Shown here piece after piece: positions 46,757-57,645 of a stretch of 64,000 nucleotides of DNA. Numbering within the stretch: the stretch's first letter is position 1; each line of letters opens with the position of its first letter. Source of the stretch: Rhinopomastus cyanomelas (Eukaryota > Chordata > Aves > Bucerotiformes > Rhinopomastidae). Made by a program: the position numbers and the translations under genes. The DNA is taken from assembly GCA_013400115.1 (NCBI GenBank), contig VXBP01003670.1, forward strand, positions 287,605-351,604. The letters are read 5' to 3'. The notes under the pieces are model-generated. The model made no database searches, had not been told where the DNA came from, and worked only from the letters and a program-made list of their open reading frames with translations.

Positions 46757-49700
46757 CATGTCTCTGGTCTTGTTCCTCTGTAAATGCTAGAGTCACAAAA
46801 GTGGCAGGACTCTCAAGTTTCCCCCCTGCTTCTGTCTATTTAAAGAAAGAATGAAACCTGAAATACAGTTTTAATGTATTTACCACAGGTTGGTGTGGGA
46901 CAGCAGACACAAAAACTGATTTAGGGAGTAATTGCATCGTTTGGAAGTACTATAGATGTGCAATTTACACGTTTGCCTGCCAGAAGCTGGTTTGACAGTC
47001 AGATATTTTATATATGCCACCTGTATTTGATTGCTTCCTGGAGGGTAAACCACTGGTAAAGTTTAAAAATGCACACAACTACATGAACTGCTTTGGCTAG
47101 CTCTCATCTGGGCTTCCGTAAGGTCAGCGATTTAAGGAAAATGCTTTTTTCCTCCTAACATTCAGCAATAAACTCTGAACCTGTCTCCTATTCTCTTCTC
47201 TTCTTAAAGCAGATTTTCCCCTTGCATCTTTGGAAGTTTAACTTGAGCTGATGCATTTACACGTGTTGTAATTTCTGTGTTAAGAATTTCTGACACGGTG
47301 AGGCCATCAGACAAGAAGGCAGACTGACTAATTCAAGATGAATCATGTCCTAACTCGATAACAAATTACCTGAAGCCTGCTATTTCACCTTGTTTTTTCA
47401 AAGGATTTCATGCATCTCTATGCCAGACAGGTCCAGTGAGGTGAATTTCCACAGACAGAATAGACTATTAGAAATTTCAAAAATAAACAAAAATATTATA
47501 TATATGTGTATATATATCTATCCATTTAAAATGGGCTTTGCATTTAGAAGTAACTCTGAGCCAGATGCTGTGCCCCAGGGAGAACTCTGCACAACATAGA
47601 ATCTCTCAGACTCTCAACAGACAAACCTAATCCTAAAATTTTTCATCTTAGGTTATCAGTTTCAGGAAACTGAAGGAAGAACCTGACTACAGCAGAGAGT
47701 GAAGGAACTGTGTGTTGATGCTGTCAACTGAAACAAATGCAAGGGTTGTTATCAGATGACTCACAGAACCTGCAATTTCCCACAGAGCATGGCACTGAAC
47801 CATTTGCTGTTGTCAGTGAAATATTAGAAGCGTTTACATTATACTTAAGCAAAATTTGGTTTAGATTTTAAATAGATGCTTGCTGTCTTTTATGCAGTCT
47901 CCTTTATGTATTATTAATGTTTTTGAATAACAATTGAAGCAGTTACCGAGTAGCTTAAGTAATAAGACATGGAATCTGTGATATTGTTCTGAAAATCCTG
48001 TTTCTTGCCCTTACACAAAGGAAAAAAAGCAAGACTATGGGAAGAAACTGATTGTCCCAAATATTTTTTACTTCCGAGGTTGAGATATAGATAGAATTTT
48101 CAGATTCAATCTAACTTTAAGCTCCACATACATCGTCTAGGTGCACAGGCACACACATGAATCCTTTTCTACTTATGCAAATAGTTGTGAAGAAAGCTTT
48201 GGATGAAATAATGGAGCCAGCTCAGAGATGCATGGAAGTACAGTCACACGTACTGACTGCCGCTGTGGGATGCAGAGCGCCTAGCAGAGGAACTCCAGAG
48301 GGAACGCTGTGGTGCATTCCTGTTGCACGGCCATCCATCACAGCTAAAAACCAGTGGGACCATCCAGCCTTACATGAAAGCATCTATAGTGATAGGATAG
48401 GAATGGCCTTCTTTGCAGAGGGCAACTAAAAGATATGTTATGAATGTTCAACGGTAAATATTACATTTCATTTTACTAGAATAGCTGCGGTGGTTCAGTT
48501 AAAAACATCCTTTACTGAGAAAGAGCTTGTCTGTTGTCAACAGTCTTTGTTGGGATAAAGGAGTGTACCAATACAGGAATAAAGAAGTACAGAAGTTAAG
48601 GCTGCAACACAGTTCATCTTTTCATGAAAAGCCTTTGGAGGCATCTAAGTACAATAAATACATTGCTTATTGATCATTAAATTGATAAATGTGTTAATAT
48701 TTTATGGGGGAAGCTAATGCATCTTGGAGATGACAACAGGACAAGCAGACAGCTGCAGCTCTCATTGTTGTGACAGAACATTGGTTCTGCCTTTGGACCC
48801 TGCTGTTTGAAAGGTTAAATATTTTACAGGCACACACCAGAGCTTCTTTCAGCCCGTGCTATCACTGATCATCCTAAAGGCAATAATCCTCCAGCATGAA
48901 GCTCCCAACACCTATTTCCTTGCTGCTGCAATGTGTTAAATGTCTATGGAAAATCTTAGGTCAAATGACAGGTAAAAACTACTGAAGGAAATCCAAGAGA
49001 TTAGAATCAGAACAACCAGAAAGTGCGGGGATGATTAAAGTGCAATCGAACAACTGATATATGAATCAGAACGCTGAAGCACAGAAAACATCGTCAATAA
49101 TGTATCACCCCAATATTATACTAAGCACACAAAGGGCAATAGAAATCCACGGGAGACATGAATCAAGATCCCTACCTACGACAGCATTCCATATAAATTT
49201 TAGAAGAGGCAGCGTGAGTGATGCTGAATAACTTGGAGAGGCTGAGAAAGGGTTATGTTTGATTGATCCATTGCTCATCCTATTTAGACGTTGTAACACT
49301 GCGAGCCATCTTTTCATAAAATACAAGACAGAAATGATATAAAGAAGATAAAACCTATTGTTCTCTGTTGTGGAGCACAATGAATAAGTTAATTCCCCAC
49401 AGACTTTAAAGCTGCAGAGCAGCAGTGCAGTGGACACAAGTGGAAACTGATAAAAGCATATTCCTTTTCAAACAGTGGTGGCTATTGAGAATAAACACTG
49501 CTTGAAGAAAAAGCACTTATAAGCATGAATAATCATCAGTTTGTTCCCTTTTGGATTCTATTTCTTATTACTATTTATTTCTTCTAATGTGAGAGGAAAC
49601 TTCTAGTGCCTCTATAGGGCCATGCATGACCATGGTGACTATTTTGTTTGTAAAAATATAATTCCAAAGCAACATTAATGAGACAGAAATCTGACCAGAA

Positions 49701-51842
49701 GGGCATTAGGAACACACAAGATTCTGGCAAATTCTTCCAAAATCTTCACTAACTTTTCCTTCTGTAGTTGTCCAAGGGTTGCCCTTGGCCCCTAATTCCT
49801 CCAACACATTGTGAAGCAGCTGAGCCTTGCTGCTCCTTGAACATAGAGGCAGAGGTGCACAGCAGGTAGTCAAGAGACAGCACCAAGGAAAAAGAAGTCT
49901 GGGAATTAGTAAATATCAAAATGGATTTCTTAGACATTATCTGTGGCCTTACTGAGAACACAAGGAACTTCCCCTAATGCTGAAGGCAGCTGCACCTTGA
50001 TTAGGACATTGGACTGGATGCCCTCAAGAGATACTTTGCATCTTTTTTTTCTGCTTCTATGACTATCTAATGGGTTAGAGATCCCTGAGCAGAGAGGCTT
50101 AAATAAGATATGCACCAAGCCTTTAGCCAAGAAATAGTCTATAGGATGAGTGTTAATATGCAGTAATATAGGCAAAGATAAATTAAGGTGTTTAGGTAAT
50201 GAAGTCCTAAGGAAGGTAAAATGTGGTGTTCCAGTTGAGTCAAAGTTAAATTTAGTTTAGTAACTGCACCAGACCCTCCTCAATATTCTTCATAAATACA
50301 AATCTGACTTCTAAATATATAATCTAATCTCTGCTATACATGATTAACTATGTTATTACATTTTCTTGGTTACTAGGAGAAAATATTAAGCCCATTTTAG
50401 TTCTAGAAAATTCCATTATCTTAATATTAGTCCCTAGAAAGCTTCTTGCACCGAGTTTGATCGACAAATGACAGAAGATCTATACAAAGTAAAAATAAAA
50501 TACTAATTCATGCCACTTTAAAAGGAGTTTCATAGCAAATGTTTATAAAAAAATCATCTTTTACTTTCTTACTATTGAGGTCAAGGAGCTAGCGTGCTGG
50601 AGAAAAAATACCAGCATAAAACTTGCACAACTTTCTCCAGGATTTACAGCAAACTGAATGTTGAAACCAACCATGCCAAGATATTAACAACAAGAGCTTG
50701 ATTGCCCTTTTATATCCTGTGAAATCTATCTCAAAAGACCAACATTATTATTTAAGCTGAATTATTTTCTTCTTTATACAAGTAAGAGGTACAAACACAC
50801 TTCTCACCACTTACTCTTTATAGCTCCTTCTGCTCAGCCTTATGAACATGTTGCCTCATCTGTTGCATGCAGTTTGTCACCTCAGAGTAAAAGGTGATGA
50901 GCATCCAATCCAGCAGCGGAAACCTGCAGGGAGAGAGTTATTTTTTTAAGCAATACTGTTCATCACCAGAGCAAAGTTTACTTTCAGTGTTTACAGAATG
51001 TGAACATGTAAATCAAGGTCAGAATACAAACCATGTAAGAGTAGGTCTGAGGTGCATGGCACAGCTAGAAAACAACCTGTAGAAATTGACCTTGAACAAG
51101 GAAAAATGCATTTTAGCTCATTTTTAAAAGCAAAAGATGGTTTGTAAAAGCATAATCAGTTGGCAGCTGAAGAAGTTCTTCAATCAACCTTTCATTTCCA
51201 ATTGATCTCTGAATCAAGAGGATTTGTAAACTCACTAGAGGAAGAAGGAGTGTGCAGCAAATGAGCGTACCCTTTCATTCTCATTCTACCCTTGAAGAAA
51301 GGAGAAAGGGACTTCTCCTACTGAGGTGATGAAAAGAAAACAGACGTGTAAACAGCTCCATATTTTACAGGAGAAATTATGTGCAGTACTGTGGCCGTGC
51401 TGTCAGCACATGCTCCCTCTGACTCTACTGTCTGGTATTTTTGAAGGTTAAATTTGTGAATGCAAGGAAATGTTGCACAGTCCTGCAATGACTTGAAAAT
51501 GTAAAACTTAAAAGAGTTTTAGAATAAACGTACAGTGAAAATAGTCTGTAAATTGAATCCAGAGATGACAGAAGTCTGTGCAAGGTTTTATTTTTGATTT
51601 CTATAGTCTTTCCATTGGACATACTGAAATACATTTGGGCTCCAAGTACACTTTTTTATTCAAAGTTGTGAACTTCAATAAACTTCAAGAAATATGTTTC
51701 TTGCAATAAGAACCATATTTCTGCACTTCACCCCTACATTTCTTTCCTATAATCAATAATTTTAACACTTCAAGTTTCAACATAGTCACTTCATCTGTAA
51801 CTTAAAATAAGAAATGCCACATTACAGGCTATCTAAAAGGGA
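46757..51842. other. Unique DNA, essentially CR1-free for 5.1 kb
   Basis: The longest repeat-poor interval. A possible very old CR1 tail at 50003-50070 is too diverged to call. 48600-48900 has motif-rich sequence of enhancer-like character. No exon recognised; the minus frame of 110 codons at 49105-49437 and plus frames of up to 90 codons are unfamiliar. Confidence 0.45.
47493..47520. repeat. (TA)n-rich microsatellite
   Basis: 'atattatatatatgtgtata' continuing to 'tatatct'. Confidence 0.75.
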
Positions 51843-52233
51843 AATCATAGAATCATTCAGGTTGGAAGAGTCCCCTGGGATCATCAAGTCTAACCATCAA
51901 CCCTACTCTACAAGGTCACTCCTAAAACAGATTACCCCCCAACATTACCTCCAAGTGACTTTTAAACACATCCAGGGATGGGGACTCAATCCCCACCCAT
52001 GGCAGCCCACTCCAGTGCCTGACCACTCTCTCCATGAAGAAGTTCTTGATATCCAGTCTAACTCTCCCCTGTTGAAGCTTGAAGCCTTTCCCTCTGATTC
52101 TGCCACTAATTACCTGTGAGAAGAGACCAGAAACATCATCTCTACAGTGTTTTTTCAGATAGTTGTAGAGAGCAATAAGGTCACTCCTTAACCTCCTCTT
52201 CCTCAATCTTAACAGCCCCAACGTTTTCAATTT
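51843..52233 (-). mobile_element. CR1 LINE fragment (tail type C)
   Basis: 'aatcatagaatcattcaggt', 'gggatcatcaagtctaacca' and the antisense ORF2 C-terminus with LKTLGLLRLRKRRLRSDL and IALYNYLKKHC. The remnant stays open over 51922-52347. 5' truncated. Confidence 0.93.
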
Positions 52234-53020
52234 ATTACTTTGTGTGACAGACAGAAAGAAATTATTCTGATACTTTTGAAAAAAATCCCAACCAATCCCA
52301 AACCCAGTCCAAGGAGAAGAGAGGAGAGGAAGCTTTCTCAAAGTCATGTGAGCAAGGGATTAATAAAAATGCTACTAAATTATATAGTAGCTTCAGGCTT
52401 GAAAAATTCCTCTCCCTTCACTTTTTCTCCTTTCCTCTCCTCTCCCCTTCCCCTCCTCCTCTTATCTTCCTTTTTTTCTTCCTGTCTTCCTCCCCTGCCC
52501 TCCCCTCTGCTTGGAGCAAGCTCAAGTCTTATACAGATCATTGGCTATCATGGACACACGACACCATCATGTTAATTATTCAAGATTCCATAACTACAAA
52601 AAGAACTATTTAGGGGACTAACAGTTGCATTTCTTGAAGCAGGAATGAGACTAATAACATTGAGGGGAGGCTATTGGAAAGACCTAGGCTAGGATATGTG
52701 AATGTAGTTATTCACAAAAGGAATGCAGGAGAGGAGCAACGACAGTCAGTGATGCAGAACTATTAGAGAGGCTCAAGCCAAAGTAGCCTAGGAAGCAGCT
52801 CAGCTGAGAAAATTGTGTTGCAGAGGACACAGTTCAGTAAGTTCTGTGCGAAGTGGCAGGAAAAGCCATGGTACAGAGGGCAGGGGAACCAGAGTGATTT
52901 TATTTCACTACATAATAGTAGAAAAACAAAAAAAAAGGGGGAGAGTATGTTGAAGGAGTATGGAAAAATTCTAGTAAGAACAACATATCATTTACTTATT
53001 AGCACACCCTTAATATGTAG
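52234..53020. other. Unique DNA with polypyrimidine tract
   Basis: Apart from the 52409-52512 tract, no repeat or gene recognised. Confidence 0.45.
52409..52512. repeat. Polypyrimidine tract, about 100 bp
   Basis: Only about five purines by hand count, with mixed CCT and CTT words. Such tracts can adopt triplex (H-DNA) structures and are hard to sequence. Confidence 0.85.
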
Positions 53021-53428
53021 AGGTGACCACCACCTACTGGAATGGGTGCAGCACAGAGCTACAAAGATAAGTAAAGAAGAGGAAGGTCTTTCCTTTGAGG
53101 AAAATCTGAGAGAATTCAGGCTGTTTAGACTGGTAAAGAGAAACTACAGGGGCATTATATCAGTGTAGTGAGGTACCTGATGCGGGAAAACGAAGCAGTC
53201 TTCTCCATAGTGTCCACTGGTCACATTCACACGTTAAAATAACACTGAAGTCACTCGGAATGCAAGAGAACACCTTCTCAATCGTTAAACGCTGGAGTGA
53301 GTTGTCCAGAGAGGCTGAAGAACCTCCTTAAGTATTCAGGCACCAGCTGAACACAGTCGGGTAAATTACTCTGGCTGATGGGACTAGATGACCTCAGGAG
53401 GTCCCTTTCAACCTCGATGATTCTGTGA
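53021..53428 (+). mobile_element. Old, diverged CR1 LINE 3' fragment
   Basis: 'gaccaccacctactggaatg' and 'aatctgagagaattcaggct' follow the ORF2 C-terminal order. The 3' end 'gggactagatgacctcagga' and 'gatgattctgtg' confirms CR1. Many substitutions relative to its neighbours indicate an older copy or a divergent subfamily. Confidence 0.82.
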
Positions 53429-54371
53429 AGCAGTCAATTAGCTGCGTGTGATCAGAGCAGTTGGTCGTCTGATTTCAATTGCATGGTGCCTCCTCCTGCA
53501 ATGGGAGATAAGCAGATACCAGGTCTCTGGATCTTATCAGCATCTTCAGAAATGTATGGTGCCAGTTTCTGTGAGATGAATTCTATGGAAACCAGAAATC
53601 AAAATCATTATCAAAAGCCTGACTGCACTGCGTGTGACAGCCCACTGTGGAACGAACCTCTGGCTGTAGGTAGCTGGTGCAGCTTGGGGTGTGAGACGTT
53701 AGGGATCTCAGCATTTGCACAGCAGTCAGAGATCGTTCGCCTTTCAGTGGAGTGAGCCAAATCTAGCTGTAGCAGCTGTATTTGTAAATGTGGAGGTTTT
53801 AACTCTGGTTAATCACAGAAATATGATTTCATGAAATTAAGAGGCTGTACTTACCAGATTTTCTGGATCTGCACAAATCAGCTTTATGTCTATAAACATT
53901 ACACTTTATCTCCTGACATGTGAAATGAGCCTAATGTGTCCAGGAAATCTGATAGAGCGATACAAGGGGGAATTAATTCATCACTGAGAACACTATTACA
54001 TTACTAGGTGGTAAATGCAATTCCTCAAACTTAGAGCAGACTTGTGCTGAAAGCCTGCCAAAGTATAACTCTAATTAGACTGAAAGCTATTAAACATATT
54101 CTGCATCATATTCAACATAATTTCATACAACAGCATGTTGGACTTTTTCTTGTTCCAAATGTAGGATTTCTATTCTGGTTTCCTCTGTTCCTCATTCATT
54201 AAAACCAAGCAAAGCTGTTTGTATCAGGTACTGTAGCAAAACCTTTCGCTCAGCCTTCTCTAAAGGCTCTGTAAAGGGATTTTAAAGCTTTTGAATATTG
54301 CAGAGCAACTTCTCAGTCATCTTTCTTTTAAAAGATAAAGTGATTCAGGGACCTTCTCCCCTATTTGTGAT
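53429..54371. other. Unique non-coding DNA
   Basis: No gene or repeat recognised. The 90-codon plus frame 53483-53755 is unfamiliar. Confidence 0.4.
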
Positions 54372-54690
54372 GAATCATTTAATTTGGAAAAGACCTTTAA
54401 AATCAAGTCCAACCATGATCTTGATCCAGTAACCTGATCTAGTGGGAGGTGTCTCTATGCAGTGGGGTTGGAACTCGATGATCTTTAAGGTCCCTTCCAA
54501 ATCTAACCTTTCTATGATTCTCTACTAAGTCCACTATTGGAGTCACCATTAAACCATGTTCCCTAACACCACATCTACATGGCTTTTGAACACATACGCA
54601 GACAGCACCTCAACCACCACTCTGGGCAGCCTGTTCCAACTCCTCACAACACGTTCAGTGCAAAAATTTTAAGTGAACGTTCTTCATGTT
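54372..54690 (-). mobile_element. CR1 LINE fragment hosting a nested CR1
   Basis: Left part 54372-54424 ('gaatcatttaatttggaaaa', 'atcaagtccaaccatgatc') and right part from about 54523 ('actaagtccactattggagt', 'ccacatctacatggcttttg') form one minus-strand 3' end split by a plus-strand tail. Confidence 0.88.
54425..54522 (+). mobile_element. Nested CR1 LINE tail (type F, about 100 bp)
   Basis: 'tccagtaacctgatctagtg', 'gttggaactcgatgatcttt' and 'tttctatgattct', inserted in opposite orientation to its host. Confidence 0.9.
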
Positions 54691-55263
54691 GGTTTGTAAT
54701 TTATTCAAGTATTGCCCTTCACCATGTGTTGACACTGAAAGTAAGAAAGGGTGTAATCTCAGCTTTCCAAGTAGCAGATCACAGAGCACCACTGCTGGCA
54801 GAATGGAGCCTTGTATTCTTCTATAGAGTCAATTTGATGAGCCAATGGCATGATTTCACCTTGAGATGCACAGCTGACTCTAGTCAATCAGCCTCTAGAC
54901 AGAAGGAGTAGAAATCTAGTTACAAGATTAAATTTAAAGTTACAAGATTAAAAATAATTTAAAACTCTTCTAGGACTTAATCTAGTCGTGCATTACTGAA
55001 AGCTGTAAAAGGTTCCATCCCAACTTTAGTGTGATCAGGCTTGAACCATCAGTGCATAATAAACGTGATCACTAGGCAGAAAACATTAGATCTAAAATGC
55101 AAACCTGGTACATTTGGAGTGAGAGAACATGATACGGATGCTAAATGAAACTAACAAGGTTTGCTGCGACAAAGATCCTCTTCCAGCCTTATATTTTCCT
55201 CTTTTATTTTTTTAATAACGGTGAAATAAATGAATAATCTTTGTAATTTCTTAATGTAATTTT
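54691..55263. other. Unique non-coding DNA
   Basis: No feature recognised. Confidence 0.4.
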
Positions 55264-55292
55264 TAGGGCTGAAAGGGATCTCAAAAGGTCTT
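55264..55292 (-). mobile_element. CR1 LINE tail scrap
   Basis: 'agggctgaaagggatctcaa' resembles the antisense type A tail. Very short, so tentative; it may be the remains of a copy disrupted by the next insertion. Confidence 0.5.
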
Positions 55293-55309
55293 AGAGCACT
55301 TTCAAGGCA

Positions 55310-55470
55310 GGAGCGCTGGAACAGGCTGCCCAGGGAGGTTGTGGAGTCTTCTTCACTAGAGATGTTTAAAACCCGCATGGATCCTAGGTGATCCTGCTGT
55401 GTCGGGGGATTGGACTAGATGATCTTTTGAGGTCCCTTCCAATCCCTAATGGTTCTATGATTCTATGATT
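55310..55470 (+). mobile_element. CR1 LINE 3' end (tail type A)
   Basis: 'gagcgctggaacaggctgcc', 'gtgatcctgctgtgtcgggg', 'ggactagatgatcttttgag' and 'ttctatgattctatgatt'. Confidence 0.94.
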
Positions 55471-56235
55471 AACTATACCTGTGCAATTTTTGTCTGTTTA
55501 GTACTACTAAACCACAAAATGATCAGACGTTCACACCCTCAAGCCATTGTGAAATAGCAGTTCAGTTTGGACTCCATTTAAAGTATATTAACCCTTTCCA
55601 GACACCATGGAAGATGGCAAGGAGCGTGATCAAAATGCAACAAAACACGGCCTCTGTGAAAAAATGTTTAAGCATTTAAAGAAGCACATAATGAATTCAT
55701 AGTAGCTGTTTTCAGAGAGTTAAAAGGTTAATTTGGGAAAGAGTCTATTAGAAATAAAATGCAAATTATTTCTTTTTATGTGTGTAATTAATGTATATAT
55801 ATTTTATAATGCTCACTGAGTAGAAATGCTTTGGCTTACTGGTGTATAAAAACCACTAAAGTTTCAGAACAAAATAATGAAGTATCATATTTGTTAGGTT
55901 AATTGAATTGGCTTTAAATGTGATTAAATAATAGTGTTATAAACCGCAGGCAAACCAGTCAAGATAGGCAGACTAATTACTTTCTGTGAACAAATAAGCA
56001 TTCGAATTGGAGAGCACACAATGAAAATATCATATAAAGACCTATTAGAAAGAATCATCAAAACTAATTGAATTTCAGAAGCAGTATTTTTTTAAGCTGG
56101 TGAAGTACACTGACACTCAAACACACTTTCATATCGTCTATCGTATTCTCTGAATAAAGACCTTTCCACTGAAACAAAAACGTCCTTTATCAAGCCGAGA
56201 AACCATCTGCATTTCTATTTGTGCCTGTTTGTTAG
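55471..56235. other. Unique AT-rich DNA, candidate conserved regulatory segment
   Basis: Contains an exact octamer ATGCAAAT (55759-55766), AACCAC (55851-55856) and AACCGCA (55942-55948) RUNX-like words, and several TAATT/GATTA homeodomain-like cores within about 350 bp. This motif mix is typical of developmental enhancers, but motif matches alone are weak evidence. Confidence 0.35.
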
Positions 56236-56461
56236 CATCACAGAATCATTGAGGTTGGAAAGGATCGCCAAGATCATCCAAGTTCAACCATCAAACCAAC
56301 ACCTCTAGGACCACCAGACTGACCATGTCCCCCACTGCCACATCCACTCACCTTTTGAACCCCTCCAGGGATGGGAACTCCATCACTGCCCTGGGCAGCC
56401 TGTTCTAGTGTTTAACTGCTTATTCGCTAAAGACATTGTTCCTAATTCCCAGCCTGGTGCA

Positions 56462-56748
56462 ACTACTGGAAAGGCTGAGGTCCTGAATACCTACTTCACC
56501 TCAATTTTTAATAGTGAGGAGGGAGGAGTTTGGGGCAAATGGCCTCTCGAACTGGGGGATGGGGTTGGGGAGCAGTGTGCAGCCTTGGAGATCCACAAGG
56601 AACTAGTCCAGGACCTGCTGAGCCACTTGGACACCCACAAGTCCATGGGACCAGATGGGATCCATCCTAGAGTGCTGAGAGAGCTGGCAGATGAACTGGC
56701 CGAGCCACTCTCCATCATTTTCCACCAGTCCTGGCTCACCGGAGAGGT
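56462..56748 (+). pseudogene. CR1 ORF2 fragment: N-terminal part of the RT domain
   Basis: Open reading of about 95 codons with landmarks TYFTSIFN, LVQDLLSHLD, SMGPDGIHPRVLRELAD (about 56641-56695) and PLSIIFHQSW. This is the block just upstream of the RT fingers in CR1 and related LINEs. The only copy here reaching this far 5'. It stops at the N at 56749, and the catalytic core is not present in the assembly. Confidence 0.88.
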
Positions 56749-56749
56749 N
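56749..56749. other. Assembly gap (single N)
   Basis: A single undetermined base inside a CR1 copy. The flanking pieces are normally well over a kilobase apart in the element. Confidence 0.98.
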
Positions 56750-57019
56750 TGTGGTGACAGGTTGGACTTGATGATCTATGAGGTCTCTTCCAACCTTGAT
56801 AATACTGTGATACTGTGATACTGGCCAATTCCTCTGGTCCTGGCCGCAGATCTCTGGGAGAAGAGTCCAGCACCAGCCTCCCTACAAGGTTCATTCAGAG
56901 ATCTAAGCAGATTGCTCCTGTTGCCTCCTTCATGGCTTCCCCCTCCTCTGGAATGTCTTCCTCCACCACCTCCTCCCCATCTTTCAGCAGCAAAACCAGA
57001 ACTGAGATCCTTTCTCAGT

Positions 57020-57587
57020 AATAATTTCTCCGTGTTGAGTAAATTCCCATGTAAGTAGAATTTAGATCAAAATCAGATTAGTAGGTTTTCTTTTACCACT
57101 GATTAATCTGTTGTAAATAAGATGCATATGCTGAAGAATTAATTACTTCAGGACTGTAATAAAAGAATTACATGTAGCTGCAGAAAACTTTACCTGTGTG
57201 CTAGTGAAGGGAGAAGCTCAAGTCCTTCACGTTGCTACAGGTAATGGCATTCTGTACTGAGCCAGCCGGCTATTTTATTTGCTTCGTGTTGCTGAAAACA
57301 AGAAGCTTTGACCAAATTTCTGTATCCTGAGATACAGCGTCGTAGCTTCTAGAAAGAACTAATGAAATACACAATAGGGCATTTAGGTCTGCAGTTTTAG
57401 TAACTCCTCATCATCAGTGGATTTAAAAATCATTCTGTTTCAATTCTTCCTTCTATTTTTTACCGGAATAGTTCCCCTTGGCATAACATAAGCATCAAAT
57501 AACTCATGAAAAGGAAGAAAAAGAAAAGCATCAACCCATCCAGTCAGTTTGGTTTTGGTTTATATTTGATGTGCACAGAAGAAAGGT
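57020..57587. other. Unique non-coding DNA
   Basis: No feature recognised. Confidence 0.4.
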
Positions 57588-57645
57588 CACAGGCTGGACT
57601 CAATCTTAGAGGTCTTTTCCATCCTCAGTAATTCTACGATTCTGT
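57588..57645 (+). mobile_element. CR1 LINE tail scrap (type D)
   Basis: 'caggctggactcaatcttag', 'ggtcttttccatcctcagta' and 'attctacgattctgtgg'. Confidence 0.85.

Larger units (their letters stand above)
56462..56822 (+). mobile_element. Nested CR1 LINE with RT N-terminal piece and 3' tail joined across a gap
   Basis: Left of the N at 56749 is the start of the CR1 reverse-transcriptase region. Right of it is the 3' terminus ('ggttggacttgatgatctat') with an unusual tail of repeated ATACTGTG units instead of ATTCTATG. 'tactgg' occurs at both borders with the host. The middle of ORF2 is missing. Confidence 0.88.
56236..57019 (-). mobile_element. CR1 LINE fragment hosting a nested CR1
   Basis: Left part 56236-56461 ('catcacagaatcattgaggt', 'caccagactgaccatgtccc', to 'cccagcctggtgcaac') and right part 56823-57019 ('ccaattcctctggtcctggc', 'tctgggagaagagtccagca') are consecutive in the antisense ORF2 C-terminus and are separated by a plus-strand copy. 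Confidence 0.88.

Noticed and set aside
50003..50070. Possible very old CR1 tail ('acattggactggatgccctc', then 'cttctatgactat')
   Set aside because: Order of words fits a CR1 3' end, but divergence is too high to separate from chance by eye.
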